Positions 1 through 8,073 of a stretch of 64,000 nt of DNA are shown one piece after another. Each line of letters begins with the position of its first letter. Position 1 is the first letter of the stretch. Source of the DNA: Hanamia caeni (GTDB lineage Bacteria > Bacteroidota > Bacteroidia > Chitinophagales > Chitinophagaceae); the NCBI RefSeq assembly GCF_003721595.1, contig NZ_RJJR01000002.1, positions 310,001 through 374,000 of the forward strand, read 5' to 3'. Position numbers and translations under genes: made by a program. The notes under the pieces were generated by a model. The model worked only from the letters and a program-made list of their open reading frames with translations, ran no database searches and was not told the origin of the DNA.

Positions 1-13
1 TATTTTATCTCAT

Positions 14-40
14 AAAAAAACTGCCCACGAAAATGGGCAG
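14..40 (-). terminator. Rho-independent terminator of the sigma/anti-sigma/OMP operon
   Basis: On the minus strand a 7-bp stem (CTGCCCA / TGGGCAG) with a six-base loop is followed by seven T residues. It lies about 30 nt beyond the stop codon of the outer-membrane protein gene and would end transcription of the three-gene operon that starts near 2574. Confidence 0.85.
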
Positions 41-70
41 CTTTTGATTAAACTAACGCATGAGAAATTC

Positions 71-940
71 TTACCAATTACTAAAACGTAATCCAATATT
101 ATAAGGAGTAAAATTCAAATCATTTTTGAAAATTGATTTGGGGCTGTAGGAACCATATAGATGGACGGGCCCAAGTCCAAGTTCGCCTACATAAGAGAAT
201 TTCCATTTATCTAAATCATAATCTCCCCGATTTTTTTCTTTGCCACGCTCGCTGCTTTTTTGCTTATTACGGCTGCTGTATAAATAACCCATGCTCACAC
301 CGGCGCTTATGCTGAGCCCTTTGTTGTTGTAATTTGGATTGGTTCTGAAATTCAACATCAATGGGACGGTTATATAATCCGCTGCCAGCTTATTTTTGGA
401 AAAATCAATTGAATCACGGAATACAAAAGCGTGAGGGATATTCTGAGCCGGATGATAAGGATTCATTCCTCCTTCGTTAAAACTGATATTGTTTTTAAAG
501 CGGTAATTATTTAATTCAAGTCCGAGACCATATTTCAGATTTACCACATGTTTAATCAGGTTCATCCTTTGCATAAAGAACCATAAGTTGATATTTACTG
601 ATTTTCCGGTTCTTAACTTAAAATCATTGGCGCCTAATTCAGGTGTACCCACAAGGTCATTACTGGCGATTGCGTTTGCATAATTGGTTTTATCTGTCCA
701 GTTTGCGAAGCCGATGTCAAATACAAACGATGAAGTACTGATATTTGAATGGTCAGGGCGCTTATGGTTTCCAACGGTGACGGTTACACGATTTTTCTCA
801 TCAGGATTTCCTTTTTTTAGAATAATCATGCCGCCGATACGAACCGTATCATTCTTATCATTCTGTTGCGTTGAATCTGTTTGCGCAAAACTGCTCAGCG
901 CTGTGCATACTATTGTTAGTATTAAAATTGACTTTTTCAT
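71..940 (-). CDS. Putative outer-membrane beta-barrel protein
   Basis: A 289-residue protein with a signal peptide (MKKSILILTIVCTALSSFAQ) and then alternating short beta-rich segments ending in GLRFSNW. The terminal aromatic residue is typical of outer-membrane barrels. An in-frame start at 1039 exists but lies inside the anti-sigma gene; the ATG at 940 gives a clean signal peptide and is preferred. It is the last gene of an operon sigma factor - anti-sigma factor - this gene, so it is probably a target or partner of that regulatory pair. I do not recognise a specific family beyond PorT-like or other small barrels. The function is unknown. Confidence 0.75.
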   Translation of the reverse strand: MKKSILILTIVCTALSSFAQTDSTQQNDKNDTVRIGGMIILKKGNPDEKNRVTVTVGNHKRPDHSNISTSSFVFDIGFANWTDKTNYANAIASNDLVGTPELGANDFKLRTGKSVNINLWFFMQRMNLIKHVVNLKYGLGLELNNYRFKNNISFNEGGMNPYHPAQNIPHAFVFRDSIDFSKNKLAADYITVPLMLNFRTNPNYNNKGLSISAGVSMGYLYSSRNKQKSSERGKEKNRGDYDLDKWKFSYVGELGLGPVHLYGSYSPKSIFKNDLNFTPYNIGLRFSNW

Positions 941-968
941 TTTTAACTTATATGTGTGATTAATTTTT

Positions 969-2087
969 TTAAAACTTGTTAGCAACAACAGGCTCGTCAT
1001 TGCCTTCCAGCAGGCGCGTGATTGGATTCGTTCTTTCAACGATTCGTTTCACCTTTTTAAGAAAACCGCCCACTTTGGATTTTTTAAATTCCTCCGCAGG
1101 AATATCATAAAAAACATAATTATTATTGGAAGAGGTTTCATTATAAGCCACAGTTTGTGCATAATTATGCTTCACTTCGGGTTCTGTTTTTTCAACCGGA
1201 GATTTGGCTTGCATAGCAATTGCTTTTTCAAAACCATCCTTTCCCTGATCATTTTTTTCATCTGATGCTTTAAGGGCTATCACTTCCACCGGTTCCTTCT
1301 TTAATTCCTGTATATTTTTTGTCAAAGAAGGAGTAGTGATATTCACTGTATTTTTCGCAATTTCATTTTTTGCAGGCTTATCTTTCGGATTCGCATGCAT
1401 AACTATCCTTTGTAAATGAGACTCGTTTGTTGCTTTATCGGCGACCTTTTCATTTACAGATGTAGCAGCTACCTGATGAGTTATAGGTTCAGCATCTTTC
1501 GGCAATATAACTTCTGTTGCAGGTTTGGGGTTGTTTGTTTTATTAATTCCGGCCACTACAGGGTGGTCGCTTGCCGAACTATTAAAATAAGGAGCTGCTA
1601 TCCAAATGCCAAATCCAATCAAAGCGGCTGCTGCGGCATATCTCCACCACCCCATCGTAACCACCTTTCCGAATTTTTCTTTCCGATATAATTCTTGTTT
1701 TGCCGGATAAACGATAGAAGTATCAGGCGATAATTTTGCTTTGCTAATTAATTCAAATTCACTTTTTAATTCCGGATGCTGTGCTAAAAAACTTTCAGTT
1801 TCCAGTTTTTCTTTTTCTGAAAGTTCCTTATCGTGATAATCAATAAAGGCTTCTTCGTAATTATTTTTACTGATAAAGGAATTTTCATTTTTAAATAAAA
1901 AAGATTTATCCGCAAGCCTTATCTCATCGTCAGGAATATTTATGGTGAGTTTGAGCATGCAAAATTCTTCCCTGAACTCCGGGTTTTCTTTTACGAAAAT
2001 CTCGACCATTTTTCTTTCTGCGTTGGACAATTCATTGTCGGCGTACAATAAAAAATATTCTTCGTAATTATTTTTGTTGATATTCAT
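969..2087 (-). CDS. Membrane-anchored anti-sigma-factor-like protein
   Basis: A 372-residue protein encoded 1 nt after the ECF sigma factor gene, the usual arrangement for an anti-sigma factor. A single membrane helix is visible at about residues 148-167, rich in alanine and tryptophan. The N-terminal cytoplasmic part carries two related copies of a roughly 40-residue unit (about residues 4-42 and 73-111), each starting NNYEE and ending in a NPEFREEF/HPELKSEF-like segment. That unit resembles the start of zinc-less anti-sigma domains. The long lysine- and asparagine-rich periplasmic tail has no domain I recognise. The role is inferred from position and topology. The duplicated N-terminal unit is unusual. 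Confidence 0.7.
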   Translation of the reverse strand: MNINKNNYEEYFLLYADNELSNAERKMVEIFVKENPEFREEFCMLKLTINIPDDEIRLADKSFLFKNENSFISKNNYEEAFIDYHDKELSEKEKLETESFLAQHPELKSEFELISKAKLSPDTSIVYPAKQELYRKEKFGKVVTMGWWRYAAAAALIGFGIWIAAPYFNSSASDHPVVAGINKTNNPKPATEVILPKDAEPITHQVAATSVNEKVADKATNESHLQRIVMHANPKDKPAKNEIAKNTVNITTPSLTKNIQELKKEPVEVIALKASDEKNDQGKDGFEKAIAMQAKSPVEKTEPEVKHNYAQTVAYNETSSNNNYVFYDIPAEEFKKSKVGGFLKKVKRIVERTNPITRLLEGNDEPVVANKF

Positions 2088-2088
2088 T

Positions 2089-2574
2089 TCAAATTACATT
2101 TTCAGGTTTTACCAAATAATTTTTCAGTTGTATCCTTGCTCTGTGCAAGTACACTTTAACCTGGCTGATGCTTAGTGAGGTTATTTCTGCAATTTCGTCG
2201 TAGGAATATCCCTCATAGTCCTTTAACAAAACAAGGCTTCTTTGTGTTTCGCTCAACCGGTATAAAGCCTCATTCAGTAATTTTTTTATTTCGCTTTGTG
2301 GCTCTCTTGTTGTTTGCAAAGAAGAGGAAAAGTCTTCCTCCAGCTTTACTCTTTTATTTTTTCTTATAAGGTCAATCATTTGGTGGTACGCCACGGTGAA
2401 TAAATACGATTTACTTCGGTCATTATCCACTTTTTCCCTGTTAATCCACAATTTCTCAAACGACGCCTGCACCACATCGCGTGCATCTTCTTCATGCTTC
2501 AGGTTTTTCAAAATAAACCGGTAAACATTATCCGCATAAAGGTTTACACAATCATTAAATTCTTTCTCGGTCAT
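2089..2574 (-). CDS. RNA polymerase sigma factor, ECF (sigma-70) family
   Basis: A 161-residue protein with a sigma-2 region (NLKHEEDARDVVQASFEKLW, about residues 25-45) and a sigma-4 helix-turn-helix (YSYDEIAEITSLSISQVKVYLHRAR, about 122-146). Length and layout match ECF sigma factors. It heads an operon with the anti-sigma gene, 1 nt downstream, and an outer-membrane protein gene. The ECF factor would direct transcription of a regulon when released by the membrane protein; the signal cannot be read from the sequence. The divergent gene is kbl, 145 nt away. Confidence 0.93.
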   Translation of the reverse strand: MTEKEFNDCVNLYADNVYRFILKNLKHEEDARDVVQASFEKLWINREKVDNDRSKSYLFTVAYHQMIDLIRKNKRVKLEEDFSSSLQTTREPQSEIKKLLNEALYRLSETQRSLVLLKDYEGYSYDEIAEITSLSISQVKVYLHRARIQLKNYLVKPENVI

Positions 2575-2690
2575 AAATCAGGCAATTTTTAAATTTCACC
2601 AGCCGTTGTTTTCTATTATACGCGCAAATAAAAATAAAGTTACATTTCTTTAAAAGTTTTTTGACCAAACGGATTCTAAAGCTTTCATTG

Positions 2691-2698
2691 TAGGTTTG
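2691..2698 (+). promoter_or_regulatory. Candidate kbl promoter (-7 element)
   Basis: TAGGTTTG matches the Bacteroidota -7 consensus TAnnTTTG and predicts transcription starting about 15 nt before the ATG at 2720. An upstream TTTG at 2660-2663 is 27 nt away, longer than usual, so only the -7 half is convincing. It overlaps the in-frame TTG at 2696, which argues for the ATG at 2720 as the start. Confidence 0.5.
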
Positions 2699-2719
2699 TA
2701 TTCTCAAAAAACACCGGGT

Positions 2720-3907
2720 ATGAATACAAATTTTTCTGAGAGGTTAAAAGCCGAGTTAGAAGAAATAAAAAAGAGCGGGCTTTTTAAAAATGAAAGAATT
2801 ATCACCAGCGCGCAAGGCGCCGAAATAGAAGTAGGCGGCAAAATGGTATTGAATTTTTGTTCCAATAATTATCTTGGACTGGCGGCTCATCCAAAAGTAA
2901 TTGAAGCTTCCAAAGCCACCTCAGACAAGCATGGCTATGGTTTAAGTAGTGTGCGTTTTATTTGCGGAACGCAGGACATTCATAAAGAGCTTGAGAAAAA
3001 AATATCTGAATTTTTGGGAACAGAAGACACGATTTTATACGCCGCTTGTTTCGATGCGAACGGCGGCGTTTTTGAGCCCTTGTTTGGTGAAGAAGATGCA
3101 ATTATTTCGGATGCGTTGAATCATGCAAGCATTATTGACGGCGTTCGCTTGTGCAAGTCAAAACGCTTTCGTTTTGAGCATAATGACATGGCCGATTTAG
3201 AAAGCAAGCTTAAAGAAGCTGAGGAAGCAAGAAGCAGGATAATCGTTACAGACGGCACTTTCAGCATGGACGGAACGATTGCGCAGTTGGATAAAATTTG
3301 TGATTTAGCTGATAAATATGACGCGATTGTTTTGGTTGATGATTCACATTCTACCGGGTTTATTGGCAAAACCGGAAGAGGCACACCTGAATATCGTGGT
3401 GTAAAAGGAAGGGTTGATATTATTACCTCAACTTTGGGAAAGGCCCTCGGAGGCGCTAATGGCGGATTCACTTCCGGCAAAAAGGAAACGATAGAAATGC
3501 TTCGCCAGCGCAGCCGGCCTTATTTGTTTAGTAATACATTGGCGCCAAATATTGTAGGCGCTTCCATCGCAGTTTTTGATTTATTAAATGAAACCACTGA
3601 TTTGCGCGATAAATTAGAAGGCAACACAAAATATTTCAGGAAAAAAATGACCGAAGCCGGATTTGATATCAAACCCGGCGAACATCCGATTGTACCGATT
3701 ATGCTCTACGATGCAGTGCTGTCGCAAAATTTTGCAGCAAAACTGCTGAATGAAGGGATTTATGTAATTGGATTTTTCTTTCCGGTAGTTCCTAAAGGTC
3801 AGGCGAGAATTCGCGTTCAATTAAGCGCTGCACATGAGCAAAAGCACCTGGATAAAGCGATTGAAGCCTTTACAAAAGTGGGCAGGGAATTGGGCGTGCT
3901 GAAGTAG
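2720..3907 (+). CDS. kbl: Glycine C-acetyltransferase (2-amino-3-ketobutyrate CoA ligase)
   Basis: A 395-residue alpha-oxoamine synthase, close to the usual 398. It cleaves 2-amino-3-oxobutyrate with CoA to glycine and acetyl-CoA in threonine degradation, using pyridoxal phosphate. Visible landmarks are the substrate loop LNFCSNNYLGLAAHP (about 44-58), the cofactor aspartate in VLVDDSHSTG (about 204-213) and the Schiff-base lysine in TSTLGKALGGANGG (K241). The same fold includes 8-amino-7-oxononanoate synthase and serine palmitoyltransferase, but overall similarity and the VRFICGTQDIHKELE segment fit Kbl best. The usual partner threonine dehydrogenase (tdh) is not in this window. Confidence 0.92.
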   Translation: MNTNFSERLKAELEEIKKSGLFKNERIITSAQGAEIEVGGKMVLNFCSNNYLGLAAHPKVIEASKATSDKHGYGLSSVRFICGTQDIHKELEKKISEFLGTEDTILYAACFDANGGVFEPLFGEEDAIISDALNHASIIDGVRLCKSKRFRFEHNDMADLESKLKEAEEARSRIIVTDGTFSMDGTIAQLDKICDLADKYDAIVLVDDSHSTGFIGKTGRGTPEYRGVKGRVDIITSTLGKALGGANGGFTSGKKETIEMLRQRSRPYLFSNTLAPNIVGASIAVFDLLNETTDLRDKLEGNTKYFRKKMTEAGFDIKPGEHPIVPIMLYDAVLSQNFAAKLLNEGIYVIGFFFPVVPKGQARIRVQLSAAHEQKHLDKAIEAFTKVGRELGVLK

Positions 3908-3988
3908 AATGATTAAATTTGGGTACAGACTAAAATAAAAGCATAGAGATTTAAGTCGTTAAGAATTTAAAGTATTAAAAAATGTTTT

Positions 3989-4216
3989 ATGGATACTACA
4001 TTATTAAATCGAATCACCACCAATCCGTCAATATTAACAGGCAAGCCAGTTATTAGAGGTATGCGGATTTCTGTAGAACAAATTTTAAAAATGTTGTCCC
4101 GGGGGATTTCGCACCGGGACATACTAAATGAATATCCATTGTTGGAAGAGGATGACATCAGAGCTTGTTTACTGTTTGCCGCATCCAAAATTTCAAATGA
4201 AGAAATCCCGGCATGA
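3989..4216 (+). CDS. DUF433 antitoxin
   Basis: A 75-residue DUF433-family protein: ITTNPSILTGKPVIRGMRISVEQILKML is the family signature, followed by a helix-turn-helix-like half (ISHRDILNEYPLLEEDDIRACL). DUF433 proteins pair with DUF5615 (PIN-like) proteins as presumed antitoxin and toxin. Here the stop codon overlaps the start of the DUF5615 gene as ATGA, implying translational coupling. The protein appears intact although its partner carries a stop codon. Confidence 0.85.
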   Translation: MDTTLLNRITTNPSILTGKPVIRGMRISVEQILKMLSRGISHRDILNEYPLLEEDDIRACLLFAASKISNEEIPA

Positions 4217-4575
4217 ACGCAAACTCCACGTTCAAATTCATTATAGACGTAGGAGTTGGACGCAGTGTTGAAGAGTGGCTTAAATCGCAAGAATTTACTG
4301 TTGTTGCTATTGGTTCCATAAACCCTGAAATGAAGGATTCGGATATTATTCAACTCGCTAATATGAAAGATGCGATTATTATAACCATGGATAAAGATTT
4401 TGGCGAATTGGTTTTTAGAGAAAAAAATACACATAAAGGGATTCTCTTGTTAAGATGAGAAGACGCAAAGAGTGAAGAAAAATTAGCGGCTATTCAAAAC
4501 ATAATTCCCGAATATTTAAATAAATTAAAAAACAACTTTTCTGTTTATCAAAATGGGAAATTAAGAACGCGATAG
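4213..4575 (+). pseudogene. DUF5615 PIN-like toxin interrupted by an in-frame TGA
   Basis: The first 81 codons encode the N-terminal two thirds of a DUF5615 (Mut7-C/PIN-like) protein: FIIDVGVGRSVEEWL at the start and the acidic ITMDKDFGEL near residues 58-67. A TGA at 4456-4458 ends the frame after GILLLR. The same frame then continues without another stop for 39 more codons (EDAKSEEKLAAIQNIIPEYL...) to a TAG at 4573-4575. Without the TGA the product would be 120 residues, normal for this family. A single-base change therefore explains the truncation. The shortened protein may be inactive, or the TGA may be read through at a low rate; the sequence cannot tell. lutB starts 1 nt after the final TAG. 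Confidence 0.82.
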
Positions 4576-4576
4576 C

Positions 4577-5956
4577 ATGACAGAAAACGAAGCCATTTTC
4601 AAAGCAAAAGCCACCATTAAATCCGCGGATATTGAGCACCGGCAAAAAATAAATTTCAATATTGGCAAATACAACAAAGCAGTACCCAACGGCGAATTAC
4701 AGTTTGCAGATCTCAATCTTGCAAAGGAAAGGGCAAAAAATATTAAATGGCGCGCTCTTGAAACGCTGGACCAGCAATTGGAAGAGTTTGAAATGCAATT
4801 TTCCAAACGCGGTGGCAAAGTGATTTGGGCGCAAAATTCACAGGAAGCCTTAGACGAAATTCTTGCTATTTGTAAAGAAAAAAATTGCAAGACGATTGTG
4901 AAGAGCAAAAGCATGGTCACCGAAGAGATTCATCTAAATGCTTTTTTGGAAAAGAACGGAATCGAAAGTGTGGAAACGGATTTGGGCGAATACATTCAGC
5001 AGTTGGATGGAGAACCTCCTTATCATATTCTTACACCCGCCCTTCACAAAAGCAAAGAAGATGTGGCCAGGATTTTCGAAGAAAAACTCGGGGCACCTTC
5101 CAAACTTTCTATTGCCGAAATGACACAGGTAGCTCGTAAAAATTTGAGAGAAAAATTTGTACAGGCAGAAATAGGAATTACAGGTGCTAATTTTATCATT
5201 GCGGATATCGGAGGCATTGCGCTCACCGAAAATGAAGGAAATGCGAGGTTAAGTTCATCTTTCCCACAAACTCATATCGTAATTGCAGGAATTGAAAAAA
5301 TGATTCCTTCCATTACGGATTTGTCTTTGCTTTGGCCACTGCTGTCTACCTACGGTTCAGGCCAGAAAGTATCGGTTTACAATAGCATTATTTGTGGCCC
5401 GAAACAAACTGGCGAGATGGATGGACCGGAGGAAATGTATGTGATTTTTTTAGATAATAACCGCACTAATATTTTGGCCGATATTATGCAAAGAGAAAGC
5501 CTTTATTGCATCAGGTGTGGCGCTTGTTTAAATGCCTGCCCAGTTTATAAAAATATCGGCGGCCACGCTTATGGAACTACTTATACCGGACCTATTGGAA
5601 GTGTCATCACTCCTCATTTGCAGGGCATGGAAGAGTATAAGCATTTAAGTTTTGCATCTTCTATTTGCGGCGCATGCACCGAAGCTTGCCCTGTTAAAAT
5701 TAATATTCACGGTTTATTATTAGATAACCGCAGACAAAGTGTAGAATCGGGCCTCACTTCCTTCTCTGAAAAGATGGCCTGGAAAATCTGGAAAACCATT
5801 TCTTTGAAAAGAAGCCTGATGAATAAGGGCGGCCATTCTATGAAATCAAAATTGGTGAACTCTTTATTTAAAGATTGGGAAAAACACCACGCTCCCTTAA
5901 AATTCAGTGACAAGACTTTTAACCAACTGTGGAAAGAACAAAGAGAATTCAAATAA
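4577..5956 (+). CDS. lutB: LutB/LldF-type iron-sulfur protein with LUD domain
   Basis: A 459-residue protein of the L-lactate utilization family. An N-terminal LUD domain (about 50-300) is followed by two iron-sulfur motifs: CIRCGACLNACPVY (C311, C314, C317, C321) and CGACTEACPV (C364, C367, C371). In Bacillus and other bacteria LutB works with LutA and LutC to oxidise L-lactate to pyruvate. Neither lutA nor lutC is visible here. The gene begins 1 nt after the interrupted DUF5615 frame, so it may share that transcript. The assignment to the family is firm; the lactate role is by homology. Confidence 0.88.
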   Translation: MTENEAIFKAKATIKSADIEHRQKINFNIGKYNKAVPNGELQFADLNLAKERAKNIKWRALETLDQQLEEFEMQFSKRGGKVIWAQNSQEALDEILAICKEKNCKTIVKSKSMVTEEIHLNAFLEKNGIESVETDLGEYIQQLDGEPPYHILTPALHKSKEDVARIFEEKLGAPSKLSIAEMTQVARKNLREKFVQAEIGITGANFIIADIGGIALTENEGNARLSSSFPQTHIVIAGIEKMIPSITDLSLLWPLLSTYGSGQKVSVYNSIICGPKQTGEMDGPEEMYVIFLDNNRTNILADIMQRESLYCIRCGACLNACPVYKNIGGHAYGTTYTGPIGSVITPHLQGMEEYKHLSFASSICGACTEACPVKINIHGLLLDNRRQSVESGLTSFSEKMAWKIWKTISLKRSLMNKGGHSMKSKLVNSLFKDWEKHHAPLKFSDKTFNQLWKEQREFK

Positions 5957-6093
5957 TGTGGCTGTTTGCCTTTCGTTGTTTATTTTGCCAATGAGCAAAA
6001 TAAAAAACAGCTTATTTATTCTTTTACTGCAAGAATTGCTAACTCATTATCTTAAATTTCCTGATAAAGGAAGCTTGTGGTCGATGAAATGGG

Positions 6094-6101
6094 TAATTTT
6101 G
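6094..6101 (+). promoter_or_regulatory. Candidate promoter for the UbiA-fusion gene
   Basis: TAATTTTG followed by CA fits the Bacteroidota -7 consensus TAnnTTTG(CA). It predicts a start about 50 nt upstream of the ATG at 6158. No clean -33 TTTG is present; CTTG lies 16 nt upstream. It sits within the N-terminal extension that a start at 6077 would give, favouring 6158. Confidence 0.4.
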
Positions 6102-6157
6102 CAAAAATCAGGCATTCTGATTGCGCTGGTTTTGTAAATACAAAAATTTTTCAACCT

Positions 6158-7687
6158 ATGGCACAACGAACCAAACAAGAAGTCCTGGATTATTTATCGC
6201 GCGCAGAAGTGGCCGCAGTAGGCACTTCAAATATGGGTACTCCTCGACAAAGAATGATGCATTTTGGTGCGGATGATGATTTCAATATTTATGTCAGCAG
6301 CATGAAAGGCGACCCTAAGGTGATTCAATGGAGCAATATTCCCGAGACAGCTTTGTTGATTCACCAGGGAAAAACTTTTTTGGAAATGGAAGAATGCGAA
6401 ATCATCGGCCGGGCAGAAATCATCAGGGATAAACAAGATCGCGAAAAGGCCCTCAGGCTCATGACAGTGCGTTCGCCTATCGTAGCTAATTTTGCAAAAA
6501 TTAATGCCACCGACCGTTTGGAATTTATCCGTATAAAACCGTTCGTGGTTAAATACCGCTTTGTTCCTGAAATTTTACAGGGAGAAAAACCAACGATATT
6601 TGAGTTTCCTGAAAACAGGGAATCTTTTAGTACATGGGACGATCTTAAAGCCAAGGCGCGGGCATGGAAAGAGGCGGTAAGGCCTTTATCTCTAACTGCT
6701 TCATTAATCCCTCTTTTGCTTGGCGGCGCCATTGCCTTTTACACCATTCACACATTTAATATCATTTTGTTTTTGCTAACGCTTATTGGTGGCGTTATGA
6801 TTCAGGCGGGCACTAACATGATAAACGATTGGAAGGATGCAGAAAGAGATAATGAAAATGTAGAAGGCATCCGCCCGTTCACGGGTGGTTCGCGAATGAT
6901 TCAACTTGGCCTTGTATCCCGCTCTGATATGGGATTTTTTGGATTCGTTTTGTGTATTGTATCTTTTTTAATCGGGGCCTACCTGGTGGCTGTTACCGGA
7001 TGGGGGTTGGTTCCACTGATATTCTACGGGTTGTTTGCAGGCTTATTTTATACGGGTGAAAAAGGTAAATTTTCGTTTATCAACTTAGCGCCGGGTATTG
7101 CCGAATTTCTGATTGCAACCACTTTTGGCGTAATGATGACAATGGGCGCTTTTTATGTACAAACGGGTTTTTATTCTTTGCAGGCTTTCTTGATTTCATT
7201 GCCGGTGGCCATTTTCATTTCAAATGTGTTGTTAATTAACCAGTTTCAGGATGCAGCTTCAGATATGAAATCCGATAAGAACACGCTCGTAGTGCGCCTG
7301 GGAAAAAGGAAAGCAAAAAATATTTTAATCGGCTGCTTCATTGTGGCCTACGCCATTATCGCCATATTGCCGCTGCTGGGTTATGCGCCGTATACTTTTT
7401 ATGTAGCTTTTCTTTCTGTTCCTTTTGCTGTACAGGCCATTCGTTACGCGCAGAGAAATTATGATAAAAATTCTGCAGACCTGGTTCCCAGCAATGCACA
7501 TACGGCTATTACTCATTTATTTACCGGCCTGCTACTGGTATTCGCTTTTCTGTTAACCGGCCTGGGGTTTGTTTTTCCATCTCTTTATATGGTTGCTTCG
7601 CTGTTACTGGTTTTTTGGGTTTGGCATTATATAGAGCGCCAAAGAAAAACGATGACGAATTTTAGGATGGCGATAGGAAAAAAATAG
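6158..7687 (+). CDS. Fusion: flavin-oxidase-like (PNPOx-like) domain + UbiA prenyltransferase (MenA-like)
   Basis: A 509-residue two-part protein. Residues about 1-140 resemble the split-barrel pyridoxamine-phosphate-oxidase-like family (VAAVGTSNMGTPRQRMMHFGADDDFNIYV...). Residues about 170-509 are a UbiA-type membrane prenyltransferase with many helices. The first aspartate-rich motif is NMINDWKDAERD (220-231) and the second is NQFQDAASDMKSD, as in MenA, which prenylates 1,4-dihydroxy-2-naphthoate in menaquinone synthesis. The PNPOx-like half may bind flavin or haem. The start at 6158 (MAQRTK) was chosen because the upstream extension overlaps a promoter-like element and looks non-coding. 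MenA function is inference; another UbiA substrate is possible. I am not aware of this fusion being characterised. Confidence 0.8.
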   Translation: MAQRTKQEVLDYLSRAEVAAVGTSNMGTPRQRMMHFGADDDFNIYVSSMKGDPKVIQWSNIPETALLIHQGKTFLEMEECEIIGRAEIIRDKQDREKALRLMTVRSPIVANFAKINATDRLEFIRIKPFVVKYRFVPEILQGEKPTIFEFPENRESFSTWDDLKAKARAWKEAVRPLSLTASLIPLLLGGAIAFYTIHTFNIILFLLTLIGGVMIQAGTNMINDWKDAERDNENVEGIRPFTGGSRMIQLGLVSRSDMGFFGFVLCIVSFLIGAYLVAVTGWGLVPLIFYGLFAGLFYTGEKGKFSFINLAPGIAEFLIATTFGVMMTMGAFYVQTGFYSLQAFLISLPVAIFISNVLLINQFQDAASDMKSDKNTLVVRLGKRKAKNILIGCFIVAYAIIAILPLLGYAPYTFYVAFLSVPFAVQAIRYAQRNYDKNSADLVPSNAHTAITHLFTGLLLVFAFLLTGLGFVFPSLYMVASLLLVFWVWHYIERQRKTMTNFRMAIGKK

Positions 7688-7852
7688 TCGCGATTCAAAC
7701 AAAATTCCAGTAAACGGACAAACGGTTAAGATTTTTATTTCACCATCAAATATTTTTTTGAAATACTTGCGTTACTGCATTCGCTCAAAGTCAATAATGG
7801 CCATTTATGTATTTATTTTTATTCTGAATGGAACAATAAATAACTTTAGTCA

Positions 7853-8044
7853 ATGCTTACATTCCTCTTGTGGATATTGCTCTTAATTTTGTGCTGGCCG
7901 CTGGCCCTTTTAGCGTTGATATTATTCCCGGTTATGTGGTTGCTTCTGTTGCCGTTCAGGCTCATTGGAATTGCTGTTGACGGCGTCTTGAGTTTGCTAA
8001 AAGCTATCATTTTTTTGCCGGCCCGGGTGATTAAAAGAATTTAA
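7853..8044 (+). CDS. Small hydrophobic membrane protein
   Basis: A 63-residue protein, nearly all hydrophobic, with two probable membrane helices (about 3-35 and 40-58) and a basic C-terminus (ARVIKRI). TAACTTTA at 7841-7848 is one base off the Bacteroidota -7 consensus and would give an almost leaderless message. Codon use is like that of a real gene and the ORF is isolated between two convergent neighbours. I do not recognise the family; the function is unknown. Confidence 0.6.
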   Translation: MLTFLLWILLLILCWPLALLALILFPVMWLLLLPFRLIGIAVDGVLSLLKAIIFLPARVIKRI

Positions 8045-8073
8045 TAAGCATAATTATTCAATGACTTTTTCTG

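Noticed and set aside
5907..6137. Plus-strand 76-codon hydrophobic frame between lutB and the UbiA fusion
   Set aside because: It overlaps the lutB end and has no promoter or recognisable similarity; the hydrophobicity comes from AT-rich sequence.
8045..8073. Inverted repeat CAATGAC/GTCAATG between the small membrane protein and the esterase
   Set aside because: The arms do not pair fully (an A-A mismatch) and there is no adequate T run.
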